In this document: one piece after another, positions 9,897-21,985 of the stretch
Layout of the letters: each line of letters opens with the position of its first letter
Numbering within the stretch: position 1 is the first letter of the stretch
From: Carposina sasakii
Lineage: Eukaryota; Arthropoda; Insecta; Lepidoptera; Carposinidae
DNA: 64,000 nucleotides
Assembly: GCA_014607495.2 (NCBI GenBank)
Contig: CP053172.1
Span: 9,810,888 to 9,874,887 of the forward strand
Direction of reading: 5' to 3'
The notes under the pieces: model-generated
Told to the model about the DNA's origin: nothing
The model's input: the letters and a program-made list of their open reading frames with translations, nothing else
Database searches by the model: none
Program-made: the position numbers and the translations under genes

Positions 9897-11224
9897 TCAT
9901 TGCGCTGTAATGTTTAATTGCTTTTTTTTGGAACTGTGACTATCTACATGTTTATGACATTAAGTGGCATAAACGAAGCATTATGACAAAGGTCATTATT
10001 TAATAAACTTTTATAGCTAATATTTCGCTACTGTAAAACATCTGACATTTTAGGTTTGACAAACGGGCACTAACTGGGATGTTTTATGTCAAAATCAACA
10101 AAAACACACATGTTGAATTCAAAATTATGGTAATTGTCATATCGAATTATGACATATTATATTCCTATAAATCACTACGATTTTGACATAAAATGTCATG
10201 GTTTTAATTTGTTAATTGTAAGTTAACTTTGTTATTACATAAATAAATAAAATATACTTAGATAAGAAGTTAGGGGGCATAATTAATTTGATGATATTGT
10301 TGCGTCCTGTCATTCCATAATTCCCTTATTTATTTTACAAAAGTTTTGAATTTTTAAATTCGATATTATGGAGGTGTAAAAATATCATACTTACATCTTA
10401 CCATCAAATTTAAAATTTGGTGAAAAGATAATTTATTAGTATGGTATATTTACCACCCACATATAAAACAATACATAGCATTCAATGTGTTTATTTTATT
10501 ATTATAAGTACAATATGATCTGATTTAAGCAGAAAATGTATTAATATGACATTGTAATAATATTTGACGTTGCGAGTGAGATATTTTTGACGGAAACTAC
10601 CCAATAGGAACGCTGGCATAGTCTAATAGAGAGTACCAAAACATCATAACCTCTTAGATTTTAACGTGAACAAAATTTGCAATTTTAAATGGCGCCGTAG
10701 AATTTGACATTTCTGACATTTCTTTCGAATTGGCCGCCATGCTTGATAAAAGATCTTAATTTTTTCTAACATCAGTGTCCTATTTGGGTGGTGTTTCCAT
10801 AATTAAAATAACTGTAACGGGTATAATTTTGACAGCTTTTTAAAGTATCACGGTGTAATACAGGAGAGTAAAAAGCGTATTTACTAAGATTAGCAGCACA
10901 TTTAGCGTAGATAAAATGTGAACTGTCACTTTAGACTTCAGCTATTTTGACCCATATTATTTCACTCTGACAGCACTCTGACATTATATTTGACTTAAAG
11001 AGTTTGACAGTGTTGTAAGATGTTTAATGTTTTCTTTGTATCTCATCGTGAAATTTTTGAGCAAAAACCCTTGACTGCTTGGTGCATTTCCTATACGAAC
11101 AACGATTTTGTTTTTTTTTTTTAATATAATGTAAATCTTTTTGCATGATAGAAATAGAATAGTATGTGCAAATGGTGAACTGAAACTAGTTAGTGCGTAT
11201 TTTAGTGATTACTGGTACATTACA
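9897..11224. other. AT-rich non-coding stretch dense in TGACA/TGTCA
   Basis: There is no plausible coding frame. The pentamer TGACA and its complement recur at a visibly high rate (for example 10041, 10149, 10182, 10546, 10701, 10712, 10830, 10966 and 11004). It may be extended 3' UTR or intergenic DNA. Confidence 0.5.
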
Positions 11225-11227
11225 TAC

Positions 11228-11445
11228 AAGGTGTAAAAAAAGAGAAGGTACATATATGTTAAGCGAAATGCTAAGTTAATACCTTTCCACTAAAATCTTT
11301 CCATTAAGGACTTTTCCTCAAAATTTGTAACTAGAAATCATATGTTATTGTATAAAAACAAATTATTTCAAGTGTCAAATTTTATAGGCAGGTTATTTTT
11401 GGTAAGTTTTGTTGCTTAACTTTCCTCTTCTATTACAGCCTGTAT
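11228..11445. mobile_element. Decayed family B foldback MITE
   Basis: ATGTTAAGCGAAATGC and AACTAGAAATCATATGTT recall the arms at 6792-7053. Many substitutions and deletions remain. No clear termini. Confidence 0.5.
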
Positions 11446-12765
11446 ATGGAATTCAAATTTCGCTTATAATCTTATAATTAAAATAAAGATATAATATATA
11501 CATAGAATATTTTGCTATTTACATTTTAATAGGTGTTCTATGTACACGGTGTAGAAAAACTGATGTAATTTTTTATAAAAATCTCAAAAAGATATCTGTA
11601 AAAAACATTGAAAAAAGCACCTTAGTTTAGGTTTAGACGAGATGCACTGGAGGATTGTTACATATTTAAGTAAATACTATAGAATGTCACAAAATGTCGG
11701 CGTCATATTTAATTGTTAAGTAATGGTCTATTTCAAAATCTTTGTACAGGGTGTGTGTGGCATTGAGGTAATTACTTAAATGCTGATATTTGACTTTGAT
11801 AGCGTCATAAAAGTCTCTGTCTCTCAAAACTTCTGACAGATTTTCTTAATCAAAATTGTATTTTATTTTATTGTATTTCACCTTTCAGCCCTTTTACGAA
11901 ATCCACCCAACACTTCTCCTCAACTTTCCTCTTGCCATATAAACAAAGATCCCATAACTATGTGATTCCATAGTAGTCTAATTTCAGCATTTCATATCTT
12001 GTCTGGTTATTTACACGCTGTATAAGCATTTGATAAGTCATAAGATATACTTAACAATTTAATATGATGCCAGTACAAAGGGTAGAAATATCTAAATCAT
12101 TTGAAAGGTATTTTTACGTTTTGTATAGTTTGTTTTATTAATTTTGGGATATATATCTGTTTAGTAGTGTACAGTAGGTGAGGTGTTATATGTTCCAATT
12201 TTAATTCAGGTTTTTTTTATTTGTGCGAATGTCATTAATTTGTGAATTCAAATTGAATGTGTGTTGTCAACATCAGATTTTATTTTTGTAATGTTTTCTT
12301 GGTTGAAATAGATTCGAAAATCAGTTTTATTCCTTTTCGTATAGTATCCAATTTTGAATGTTAACCCGAACCTAATTTGACAGTTCTTTATTTCAATAGA
12401 TTGTATATTTTTTGACAGCACTACTGTAATATTCTGACAACAACCTGACAGTTAGCTTATAACAATTTTTGTATGTTATTTTAATCTAATTTATTGGTAT
12501 ATTTGTGAAAATGGTTGGTATCTGTAAATATTTGAAATTTCTCATTTGAATATATTTTTTTATTTACTTTAACATGTCGTTTTACTTATGTGTGTACATC
12601 GTATTAATTAAAGTACGCAAGATAATTAAGCTTATAAACAGCCCAAGTGTAAGTGTGAGTCCTCGCGCACAATGGGTACCTATAAATAAATGAGTAGCGC
12701 TATCTAGTGTAACAGAACTACGAACACTTATCTCATGCCACTGTTCTACGTAGTGATCTACTCGA
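11446..12765. other. Non-coding AT-rich stretch
   Basis: I see no gene, no clear mobile element and no long inverted repeat here. TGACA-type pentamers continue to about 12,450. Confidence 0.5.
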
Positions 12766-13037
12766 TACTAGGCGCTAAAACTGGAAAAGTACCAGGCTAG
12801 CAGAAGGTTGCAAGAGGTGTTTAATAATCACGTGCGCCGGAGTCGATGAATTTGCCATTTGATCCTAATTTTAGTAAATAGCTCACGAAGTACCAACATC
12901 GCAGAAGGTTGTAATAGCCGCGAAAGAGGAAGAAGAACGCAAGATGCCCAAGGGGCGTGGCTGATTATCTCTCGCAGTTGTTTTTTTTTTCGCGCACTTT
13001 TTGACGTCAATGTCAAATTAATATATTTTTTTTTTTG

Positions 13038-13265
13038 TTTAGTTTATCCCGAAGGAAAGGCAAGGGGAACTAAGCCCATACAGCCATTGTCTTTAGTAAA
13101 TGATTTCTGAATTTATGATGGATGATAATGATGATGAATGGAAACGTCGGGAAAATCCTCAAGAACAAGTGTAAAGTTAGTCAAAATAAAAAATTAATGC
13201 AGAAACAACTTACATGCGCCCATGAAGAGATCGTAATCCGGCTAAAGTTTTACTCGGCTTACCTG
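13038..13265 (+). repeat. Dispersed repeat (family I), copy 1
   Basis: It contains TCCCGAAGGAAAGGCAAGGG, GGAAACGTCGGGAAAATCCT and CGCCCATGAAGAGATCGTAA. A reverse-oriented copy occupies about 33330-33560. The conserved reading in both is probably chance. A shorter related piece lies near 13483-13545. Confidence 0.65.
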
Positions 13266-13583
13266 AGTATAAAACCATGCACACGCACTAGATTCACATC
13301 ACAAGTAATCAAAATATAACTTATCTACCAGAAAACATCACTTTTCGGACACATGCAAGCCATTTACAAATAATTTTTGATTTTCACAAGAAAATTACAC
13401 CTGCACCCTTCCAGCTTTTCCCGCCGAATCCTCAAATTAATATAATTCTACCTTCAATTTTGTATTATAAATTTTTTGTTTTCCCGTAGGAGAGAAGGGC
13501 AAAGGAAACTACATACATCCATGCAGCCATTATTTTATGTAAAATTATATCTTCATTGTATATTAACATTTAGTAAATTAAAT

Positions 13584-13847
13584 GGCCTCGTGGTGCCGGC
13601 AGAGTAGAATTCGTACCACCCCATGTCAGCCCGTGGGTATCGTACGAGGCGATTAAGGGTTTCCGGGAGGTGGGCAGCAGCGCCTCCCGTGTTGACAACA
13701 TAGTCCAAAATACAAACTGCGGTCACCAACCCGTCTGCCCAGCGTGGTGACTATGGGCAAATACCCCTCCATGGCAGCCTAGTAGCGTGCCCTGGAGGAG
13801 GCCTACATCCAGCAGTGGACTGCAATAGGCTGATGATGATGATGATG
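13584..13847 (+). mobile_element. SINE-like element with GAT tail (family A), copy 3
   Basis: This is a near-complete copy from GGCCTCGTGGTGCCGGCAGA to (ATG)n. It preserves the internal CGTACGAGGCGATTAAGG and GTTGACAACATAGTCC. Confidence 0.87.
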
Positions 13848-15224
13848 AAATTAAATTACTATAATTGACAACACGAGACATCAGCGAAATTGTATCAGTA
13901 AAAGCAATTTGATTTAAAACTTGAAGATATTTCAGAAAAAGGGAAAAAACAGTTTCGAAATTGTGAAATTAAAAATAAATTGTGTGGGTGGAGTGATATT
14001 TTCTGATAGCTAGGGATTAAGTTTATATGCCATGTGATTCTTTTTTTATATTTTACAGATAAGGTAAATAAAACTCGATTCGGACAAAAAATTCTTTATG
14101 GCTGCTGTAAGTGGCCTACATTTGGTGTTTGTTGCAGTGTAATGAGTGCACTTGTTTTTGAGGTAATTCTCGACGTTTCTAACTCAAAAAATCACCTTGT
14201 TCATTAAATACTGTGACTTAACATGACTTTTATAAAAAAAACAATCGCACATTTTTTAAATTGAACATTCATGATGGGCCTAAACGGGATGTCATAACCT
14301 AACATCACAATAGAATTGTTTCATTGAAATGTCTCGCTATAATACATACATACTCGTACATGCTCAAATGAAATAACCTTAAAATATCGTAATATTGTTT
14401 TATTTTATAATTTTCCTAACAACATATAAGTTTCAATTAATTTAGACACTACAATTTGCAGTCAAATATAAAATTATGTGGAAAAAAAAACATGTCAAAT
14501 AAACAAACAAAAAACAGTAAATTGTCAACAAAAAACATGTTCAGACTTGATCAAGTGTCAAATTGGTTCCTAGAACGTGCTATTTTTTCTTAAAAGTAAA
14601 CAGAAAGAAACATAAATATATCAGTTTGACACACCTTAGGGGGCTGTTCTGTGCTGATACGGGCTTCACTAGAATACACCGGGAGCATCTACATCGTACG
14701 ACCGCTATATGGCGGCACCGCTATCTAAGGGAACAAAAGTTTTAGTGCTCCTCTATATGCATAACATATTATTTGACAAAACATTTCACTGATTTATATT
14801 CTTTCTACACATTTCAAGAGAATATGAACCATAATGGCAGGTTTTATTTGACACTTGACCTTGAAAGCAAAAGCATATAAGAAAACAAAATATGGTCGAG
14901 AAAAATAGGCACAGGCTCCATAGTGTCAAATTTTGACTTCTTATACAACATGTATATAAAGTACATTATACTGCAAAAAATAACATCAGAATTTGGGATA
15001 CAACAAAACTTAAAATTTACTTACAAAATAATGAGTTTTTCGCCTATTAGTAGAAAAAAAAACTAACAACGACAAATATATACCTACTAGCTTTTAATTT
15101 GTAGTAACATGTTGCAGTTAAATACGAAATCACCGAACGATCTTACCTGTCACTGGTTGAGAAAATTATTCCCCTCCAGTAAGTACTTGATAAAAATTTA
15201 TTCCAATCCAGTGCCGCTAGGACG
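13848..15224. other. Non-coding AT-rich stretch
   Basis: I see no coding frame with homology to anything known. The segment 14637-14750 is more GC-rich (GCCGCCATATAGCGG on the minus strand) but is not a gene I recognise. Confidence 0.4.
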
Positions 15225-15232
15225 TCATAGTG

Positions 15233-15664
15233 CAGGGATGGCGAACCTTTAGTGATATACGTGCCATTTTTCATGAGACAAATACTTATTATACCTATGA
15301 CGTGCCATCAAATAATTTAGGCATATTGATATTATTGAACAAAAATAAAACTAGATGATATTAAGTATATACTAGGTATTTATTAAAAATTCAAAAGTAC
15401 AATTATCGGTATGTAATGTTACTATTTTAACATATAAAAAAATTGTGTTATTTCTGCTGTTTCAAATAAGATGCTAAGTATTTTATGTCAGGCTCTTACA
15501 TTGTTACTTTCAGCAGAATGCAAGCTGCTGAACTAGAGTCATCTGACAAACGGTTTCGATGCAATTTTTTTATGTTATTCATTCTTATCTGTATCATTAG
15601 GCGTGCCTGAACTATTTTGTTGCGTGCCAGGGGTGGCACGCGTGCCATTGGTTCGCCATCCCTG
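15233..15664. mobile_element. hAT-type MITE with perfect 8-bp target duplication
   Basis: TCATAGTG (15225-15232 and 15665-15672) flanks an element that begins CAGGGATGGCGAACC and ends GGTTCGCCATCCCTG. An 8-bp duplication and a CAGGG terminus are hAT hallmarks. It is 432 bp with no transposase. Confidence 0.92.
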
Positions 15665-15745
15665 TCATAGTGTGTCTAGTTGGGAATAACATTATCATCG
15701 CATAATCTGGATAGACCGATTTATTCACCAGAACCACTGAACACA

Positions 15746-15857
15746 GAGGGGTGAGCACGGACCTCTCCATAGTCCGTAACGCTATCGTCAAACTGTCAAT
15801 TCCCATAGATTTTGCTAGCGAGTCGCTAGCGTTACGCCGAAAGCTTCGTGCTTACCC
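15746..15857. mobile_element. Small MITE (family H), copy 1
   Basis: Termini GGGGTGAGCACGGA and TTCGTGCTTACCCC are inverted. The interior has the palindrome GCTAGCGAGTCGCTAGC. A copy in the opposite orientation lies at 24934-25053. Confidence 0.7.
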
Positions 15858-16228
15858 CACTGATCAACCAGTAAAGCTATGGTTTCCTAGGGCAGCTAGC
15901 CGTCATATTGCGCGTGTACGAACGCAAAAAGACGTCATAACCTAGATAACCAAAGCATTAGGCTTTCATTAGGATTGTCATAAACTATTTGCGTATTTAA
16001 CTAGCAACGTGTTATTACGTCAATTTTAACCGAAATAGGCATCTAAAAAGCTATAATATAACTCTTTATAAATAAAACAATCTTAACGTTATGAGTAAAC
16101 AACAAAATACTATACTCGTAAAAAAACTTAAAGTTACCTTAATTTTAGTTTATAATTTGGTGCCGACATCCAATAGAAGAGTTATTGGGCAATTTGTTAA
16201 GACTGCTAAATTATAAGTTTGTTTAGAA

Positions 16229-16404
16229 TATGGGTTCTCAAACTTTATTTTTTCATAGACCCCTTTCAAAAGTTAACTGGGTCTGGTAGACCCCCTACAC
16301 GTCGTTATTTTATTCTATACACATAGACCAATTTTTTACGTAGACCCCCGTCGAGACTCCCGTGGACCCCTGAGGGTCCACCTGGACCACTTTGGGAACA
16401 CCTG
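16229..16404. mobile_element. hAT-type MITE (GGTTCCCAAA family), copy 1
   Basis: GTTTAGAA flanks both sides (16221-16228 and 16405-16412). The element reads GGGTTCTCAAACTT to CTTTGGGAACACCTG and includes TAGACCCC motifs. Sister copies are at 43956-44141 and 44945-45119. Confidence 0.85.
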
Positions 16405-16509
16405 GTTTAGAACATGCACGCGACAATTTTTGTAATATCATAATTGAAAAATCAAGTGATATAAAATTGTCAGTTCACGTCCAAAACCTCCAATCATTTT
16501 TAGGATATA

Positions 16510-16769
16510 CAGGATGTAACAAAAAGGTTATGTTAAGCGAAAAGCTACGTAAATAGCCCACTGTAGAGAACCTATCCACAAAATTTGAGACTCGAAATCA
16601 CATGTTTATTTTTCAAGATTGTATGAAAATTCCTGAGATATTTAAAAATTCTCCATACTATTGGGAAAAATAAACATGTGATTTCGAGTCTCAAATTTTG
16701 TGGATAGATTCTCTACAGTGGGCTATTTTCGTAGCTTTTCGCTTAACATACCCTTTTTGTTACACCCTG
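16510..16769. mobile_element. Mariner-like foldback MITE (family B), copy 2
   Basis: TA-flanked CAGGATGTAACAAAAAGG to an inverted end. Its central core is reversed relative to copy 1, so it is inserted in the other orientation. Arms remain nearly identical to each other. Confidence 0.88.
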
Positions 16770-17438
16770 TATAAGTAGGTATTATAATAATGTTTTTAGA
16801 TCAATTTCGAACCAAGAGCAGCGTTATTTTAACAAAACAAAAAACGCTAATGGTCACACGTAAAAACTAAATTTATAATATTTTAAAGCGATTTTTTTTT
16901 ACTTCATCTAAACAGACTTATAATTTAGCTTAAATTTGGTCTTCTTACCTTGTCTTAAGTTAGGATTAACAAAAACAAACAAAAATGGTATCAAACCAAC
17001 TTATCTGTGCGCAAAAAATGGAACTGCGGTCGCCACATTGAAATAAAATAAGGAGGATAATTTTAAATTAGTTAAAACGTTTTTAACACAAGTCTAAGAA
17101 GTTAAAAACAAATAACATTTACTATGAAAGCAATTCCGAAATTATCTCTTTCATACAAAGTTATTACTGCACAAAAATGCATGGAGACTCGTCTTAAAAA
17201 TAAGTTAATTAATTTAAGAAGATCTTATATATAGCAATTACCCTACAGTGTTGACAACCTCACAGATAAATTAGTTTAAACTTTATAATAATAAAAATGT
17301 ATTTACATAATCGGGTGGGACTAAAGGTGGTAAATTAAGATCGAAAAACAGATTCTTTTTCAAAAATACATTCCTATCAGATTCTAGTAGGTTTGTGACC
17401 CTAGTGGTTAGATGTCTTATGATGCCAATAGCGAGGAA

Positions 17439-17854
17439 CATGAAGAAGGTATAAAAGAGGAGGTGGGACTTTGGACTGAGTCTTGTGGCAATCGTGAGGC
17501 CATGACGTCATGATAGGGGCGGAGCTTCAGCGCCAGTGTAACGCAGTAGCTGTAACCTCACGCTTGTGCTCTGAAATGTAACCGTACTAAAACTACAAAG
17601 ACACTAGCGCTTTTATCAGGGTACTTTTTTTTTACCAAAACGTAGTATAATATTGCCATCTGTAATTGCACTAGTAAAACAATCTTGAACCATATTTATA
17701 ATGAGCAAGTAGTTCGACTAGTCACTACAAGGTGGTTTCTATGTAAATGGGCAGGGCTAGTGTTCAATACTCCCCTCACAACCCCGCTCCGCGGCACACT
17801 ATTTTTGTATGAAAATATACTTAGCCGCTACTCCTCTTTTATTTCTTCTCCATG
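17439..17854. mobile_element. P-element-like MITE, copy 1
   Basis: The element begins CATGAAGAAGGTATAAAAG and ends CTTTTATTTCTTCTCCATG, about 24-bp inverted termini with three mismatches. GCGAGGAA is duplicated on each side (17431-17438 and 17855-17862). CATG termini and an 8-bp duplication are features of P elements. No transposase is present. Confidence 0.82.
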
Positions 17855-18405
17855 GCGAGGAAGCAATCGTCATATTGTTGTATTTATTGTATTGTTGTAT
17901 TGTAACGCTATTACAGTTATTTATAACCAAATACATTTCGTTCAAAGGTAAAACGTAATTTAGCGCGATTGTCCTCCAGTGGGATTAGCACAAGCACTTA
18001 ATAATTATGAATTTTATTCAAACAAAATATCCCTGGGTCATAATTCTTTACTAAGAGCTTGTAAACGAAATATACAGCGAAATATATATATACCAATGTC
18101 AATAAATATAACGTATGTAGTACCAACTTATTGGCATTACAGGACATTCTAACTACAGTGCTGCCAACTTTATCGAAGCTGTCGGGCCCAGAAAAAATTG
18201 TAGCACTATACCTCTCTATAGCTACACGTAATATATACAATTTTATAAAGAATATACTATGTTTTCTATATTAAAGTCGGGAGGAACAATTGTTTTAACG
18301 TACTACACTGATTTTATAATAGGTTTTCATAGATTTGACGTTATATAATAATACGTGTACAAATATATTGTTTTATATTTACTTACAACTATAATACATA
18401 TACTT

Positions 18406-18661
18406 GGTACTTTTATATTTATGTTTAAAAATTATAATAATAGTAAAGATATAATTAAATAAAATATTTTGAGAGAAAATCAACATATATTTTTATGTCA
18501 TTATTTAAGTTTGCGGAAAATGATTCTAATGAATGGCTTAAAAAAGTGGTACTTTTATATTTATGTTTAAAAATTATAATAATAGTAAAGATATAATTAA
18601 ATAAAAAAGAGACAATATATAATTTGTTTGCATGATTCTAATGAATGGCTTAAAAAAGTGG
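18406..18661 (+). repeat. Local AT-rich tandem duplication
   Basis: Two units start GGTACTTTTATATTTATG (18406 and 18548) and both end ATTCTAATGAATGGCTTAAA. About 58 bp at the left are identical, and the middle parts differ in length and sequence. Confidence 0.85.
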
Positions 18662-19088
18662 GTTAAGTTTTTGTGGGGGGAATTAAGCTATTTTTAACCA
18701 TAATTATAAAAATTTCAAGTATAAATCGTATAAATTAATTTTATATTACATATACATATTATAATAACTATATCTTCATATGTGGAATTTCATATACACT
18801 GTTCCTTAATATAACATAGGTTTTTCTTTAATATAATTAACGTTTTATGTTTAAAGTTATTTCTATATATCAGTCACTCTTGACATTCTCTTACAACTAA
18901 AAACACATATAATTTGAAAAAAAAAATACAAATTTAAATTTTGGTCTATAGTTTTATATACAATATTAGCTATTATGTCTAACATAATAAAGAAGTTAAT
19001 TTAATAATCCCGATTTTTATAAGGTCATATGACGAAATATTTTCTGGGATTTCTAACTCTTAAGATAAAATCCATAATGTACAATTGT
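18662..19088. other. Very AT-rich non-coding stretch
   Basis: No gene, hairpin or recognisable element seen. Confidence 0.4.
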
Positions 19089-19290
19089 ACACGGTGTCAC
19101 AGAAGGGGTATGTTTGGAGAAATGCAAAGAAATTGTCTACTATAGATAAACTGTCCACAAAATTTGAGACTCGAAATCACAGGTTAACATTTATCAATCT
19201 TTTATAATAAACATTTGATTATGAATCTAAAATTTTATAGAAAGGTGACCAATTACCAAAGCATTTTGCTTCACATACTTCCGTTACACA
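19089..19290. mobile_element. Decayed family B foldback MITE
   Basis: CACAAAATTTGAGACTCGAA and GAAGGGGTATG survive from the family arms. The ends are eroded. Confidence 0.65.
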
Positions 19291-19422
19291 TATAAAGACT
19301 TACTTACTCAATGTAAAATAGTCAGGTTTATATGACTTAAATTAAACTAACTGTTCCTTTTTAGTAGTAAATTCAAGTTATATCGATATTCAGTTCTCAG
19401 CTTTGTATGAGACCACTACGTA

Positions 19423-19733
19423 CAGGGTGTATTACAAATGTCGTTGAATACGAACCAATCTATTAGAACATCAGTAAATATTACACCGGTTTCGAGATAT
19501 CTAGAAGGAGGCACGCGATAACACAATCGCTGCCGGATTTTCTAAGCATGGCGACATCAATTCAACGCCTAGTGTGAGGACGCAAATACGCGTCGCGGTA
19601 CCTTTTGAAAGCCAAAAAGACGCTAATACGTTGTCGCCGGCAGTAAAGGTGTTAAAGGTAATTTTAGGTTGGTTTAGTTCGTATTAAACTAGTCTCATGT
19701 GTCATTCTGACGTGCCATTTATGGTACACTCTG
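19423..19733. mobile_element. Possible TA-flanked MITE
   Basis: CAGGGTGTATTACAAATG and the inverted CATTTATGGTACACTCTG are bounded by TA. The interior (AATACGAACC, GGTTTAGTTCGTATT) also pairs partly. It is seen once here, so the call is weaker than for repeated families. Confidence 0.5.
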
Positions 19734-20282
19734 TATGTTATTATTTTAATAATATATTTTTACTTTGCTTTAAAAAACTCTATATTGTAAAGATGTTTTT
19801 TAACTAACGATTTAATCTAAAATAGTTAAACACTTTATTTGATTATTATTTACATTTTTTTTTTAAAGATAAATATAAACACGATTCATTTTAAATGGTC
19901 ATAGCACAAGAGCTTTTTACACCTAATGAACACCAACACAAATTTGCCGGTTTAAAATATATGTGACTCTTTCTTTTTCGCTACGTGGAAAAGAGACAGC
20001 AATTTAAACCGACGAAAATGTCAGATAATTAACAACAAAATATTTATTAAGTTATAATTATTAATCAATAGGTTTCTAGAGGAATGGAACTTATGATATT
20101 TAACATAAGGTTCAAAATTCATTAACTTAACTATTTATATCGTTATAATAGAAGCGACTAAAACTAATATTTAGACAAATATAAATATAATTTCGAAAAT
20201 AAAATTAAAAGATTTAGTCCAAAATATTTTTTTGTGTAAATAAAATAACTAAGTATGTAATGTGATTTTAAATAATTTAAAG

Positions 20283-20400
20283 AAATATTATAGTGCACAA
20301 ATGTGTGCGCAAACACAGGTGCACTCTCTATTCCGTCACTCTCATAGTACGATGGGACGGAAAGCCGACACGACCGGAGAGAGATCAGGCACGTATTTAG
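20283..20400 (+). repeat. GC-richer dispersed repeat fragment
   Basis: It contains GTGTGCGCAAACACAGGTGC and CACGACCGGAGAGAGATCAG. I recall this type of sequence as widespread in moth genomes. No second copy is seen in this window, so the call rests on recollection. Confidence 0.4.
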
Positions 20401-20481
20401 TACAATAATAAGTTTAGAAAGACAAAATTATGTATATTAACGGTGTGGTATAGTTTTATTAACTGTGCACTATTATTAGTT

Positions 20482-20641
20482 AAAGTACGGACGCGGAAAA
20501 CAAAGATTTCGTAAAATGACCCCTATTAATATATGCCCCCTCTGATTGTATATCTTTATCACGGAAAAACATCTGGATGCCAATGACAGAGATAAATAGA
20601 GGGGTAATTGGACACAATCTTTCGTTATCAGCGTCCGTACT
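20482..20641. mobile_element. Small MITE-like element
   Basis: AGTACGGACGC and the inverted GCGTCCGTACT bound 160 bp, with a second weak pairing inside (AAAGATTTCG with CAATCTTTCG). The target duplication is unclear. Confidence 0.5.
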
Positions 20642-20850
20642 ATAATCCTAACAACTTTGGGTATTCTATATAGAATCATAAACACTGAACATAATTTAAA
20701 TTATAATTTGTTCCGTTGTAAACTTAATTTAGGAGTAGGTAGTGTGGATGCTTTCTACGTTTCTACGCATGCGTATGATATCCAACAATCACTATACATT
20801 GGTCCTTGATGTCAATGAATTGACAATTCACTGTAATAGTGTAACAGTTA

Positions 20851-21107
20851 GCCGCGTGGTGCCGGCAGAGTAGAGTTTGTACCACCCCTGCCTGCCCGTG
20901 GGTATCGTACGAGGCGATTAAGGGTTTCCGGGAGGTGGGCAGCAGCGCCTCCCGTGTTGACAACATAGTCCGAAAATCACACTGCGGTCACCAACCCGCC
21001 TGCCCAGCGTGGTGACTATGGACAAAACCCCCCTGTGGAGCCTTGCGGCATGCTCTGGGGGAGGCTTACGTCCAGCAGTGGACTTTAATAGACTGAAGAA
21101 GAAGAAG
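20851..21107 (+). mobile_element. SINE-like element (family A), copy 4 with GAA tail
   Basis: It runs from GCCGCGTGGTGCCGGCAGAG to ATAGACTGAAGAAGAAGAAG. The tail is (GAA)n rather than (ATG)n, so the tail repeat varies between copies. Confidence 0.85.
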
Positions 21108-21354
21108 TTTACACTTCTGTTAGCAGTAGTAGTAGAATCTTGCGAAATCGAATCTGTCAAACCAAATGTTGATTTTGACACAAAGGAGAGCTGACTTTAG
21201 CAGTTCTCCTAGATTTCGTCTTTAGGCGACCATAACCGTTATTAGTTCCACGTGTTCATAAAGCCTCGTAACGCCAACCTATATTTGACAGATCGTAACA
21301 AAATAGTAACTACTAAAAGTAACTTCCCAACACGCCTACATAACATAAAAAATA

Positions 21355-21480
21355 AGCTCGTCATCCGAGTTGATTGACCCGCTAGCTCAGTTGGTGAGGG
21401 CACAGCACGGAATGCTAGAGGTCGTGGGTTCGAGTCCCACTCGGGTGAAAAAGTTTTTCATTTTCTTGCGACATATTTAT
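21355..21480 (+). mobile_element. tRNA-derived SINE, copy 3
   Basis: It reads GACCCGCTAGCTCAGTTGGT, GGTCGTGGGTTCGAGTCCCA, CTCGGGTG. The acceptor-like ends pair (ACCCG/CGGGT). Position 33 of the would-be anticodon loop is C rather than U, and the flanks match other copies, so it is a SINE head rather than a working tRNA gene. Confidence 0.78.
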
Positions 21481-21717
21481 AAAAAAAAAATGACAATCGA
21501 TTAAAAAAATGTTGCGTACCTATGCTTTAATGTCGAATACATACATACATATTATAGTCACGACAATTATCCCCCAATGAAGTTGGGCAGATAACACACC
21601 CAATTTTTACGTCGAATAAATGACTTAAATTTCAATTCGATTGGTGTATATCAAACGCAAACATAGCAGCATAGCTTAGAAAGGCTTTACAAATAGTATA
21701 GTTATTAATTTAAAAAG

Positions 21718-21824
21718 AGGTCCTAATGTCGTAGACCATAGACAATCACGAATCATAGAGCATATAATTAAAGAGGTCCTCATGTAGTCGACCATAGACA
21801 ATCACGGATCATAGAGCATATACC
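21718..21824 (-). repeat. Near-tandem ~55-bp duplication after the BTB-psq stop codon
   Basis: GACCATAGACAATCACGAAT with ATAGAGCATATA occurs at about 21735-21768 and again, with one or two changes, at about 21790-21822. AGAGGTCCT precedes each. It begins a few bases past the stop, within the probable 3' UTR. Confidence 0.8.
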
Positions 21825-21827
21825 TTT

Positions 21828-21985
21828 TCACCCTTCATCATCTTCCGTATCCGGTGAAGGTTTAGCTGCCACTATGGTCAGGTCTGGTCGACTCTTCATC
21901 AGTTGTGATGGTGAAGATGATGGAGACAGTGGATCTGGCTTCCGAAGGGTGTCGAGACTTGCTACTCTTATGGTGGGCCATTTGC
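21828..21985 (-). CDS. BTB-psq last coding exon with stop
   Basis: The exon encodes [40 protein letters not shown] and [11 protein letters not shown], then TGA at 21830-21828. The acceptor is TTTTTAG. The sequence after the stop, AAAAG|GTATAT, could act as a donor, so a longer isoform is possible. A near-tandem duplication follows immediately. Confidence 0.82.

Noticed and set aside
13122..13319. Shared peptide [13 protein letters not shown] at 13122 and 33470
   Set aside because: The two loci are copies of a dispersed DNA repeat. The frame starts in a GATGAT run and has no gene context.
21374..21450. Possible tRNA gene
   Set aside because: The A and B boxes are good, but the anticodon loop lacks U33 and the flanks are shared with three other copies, so it is a SINE head.
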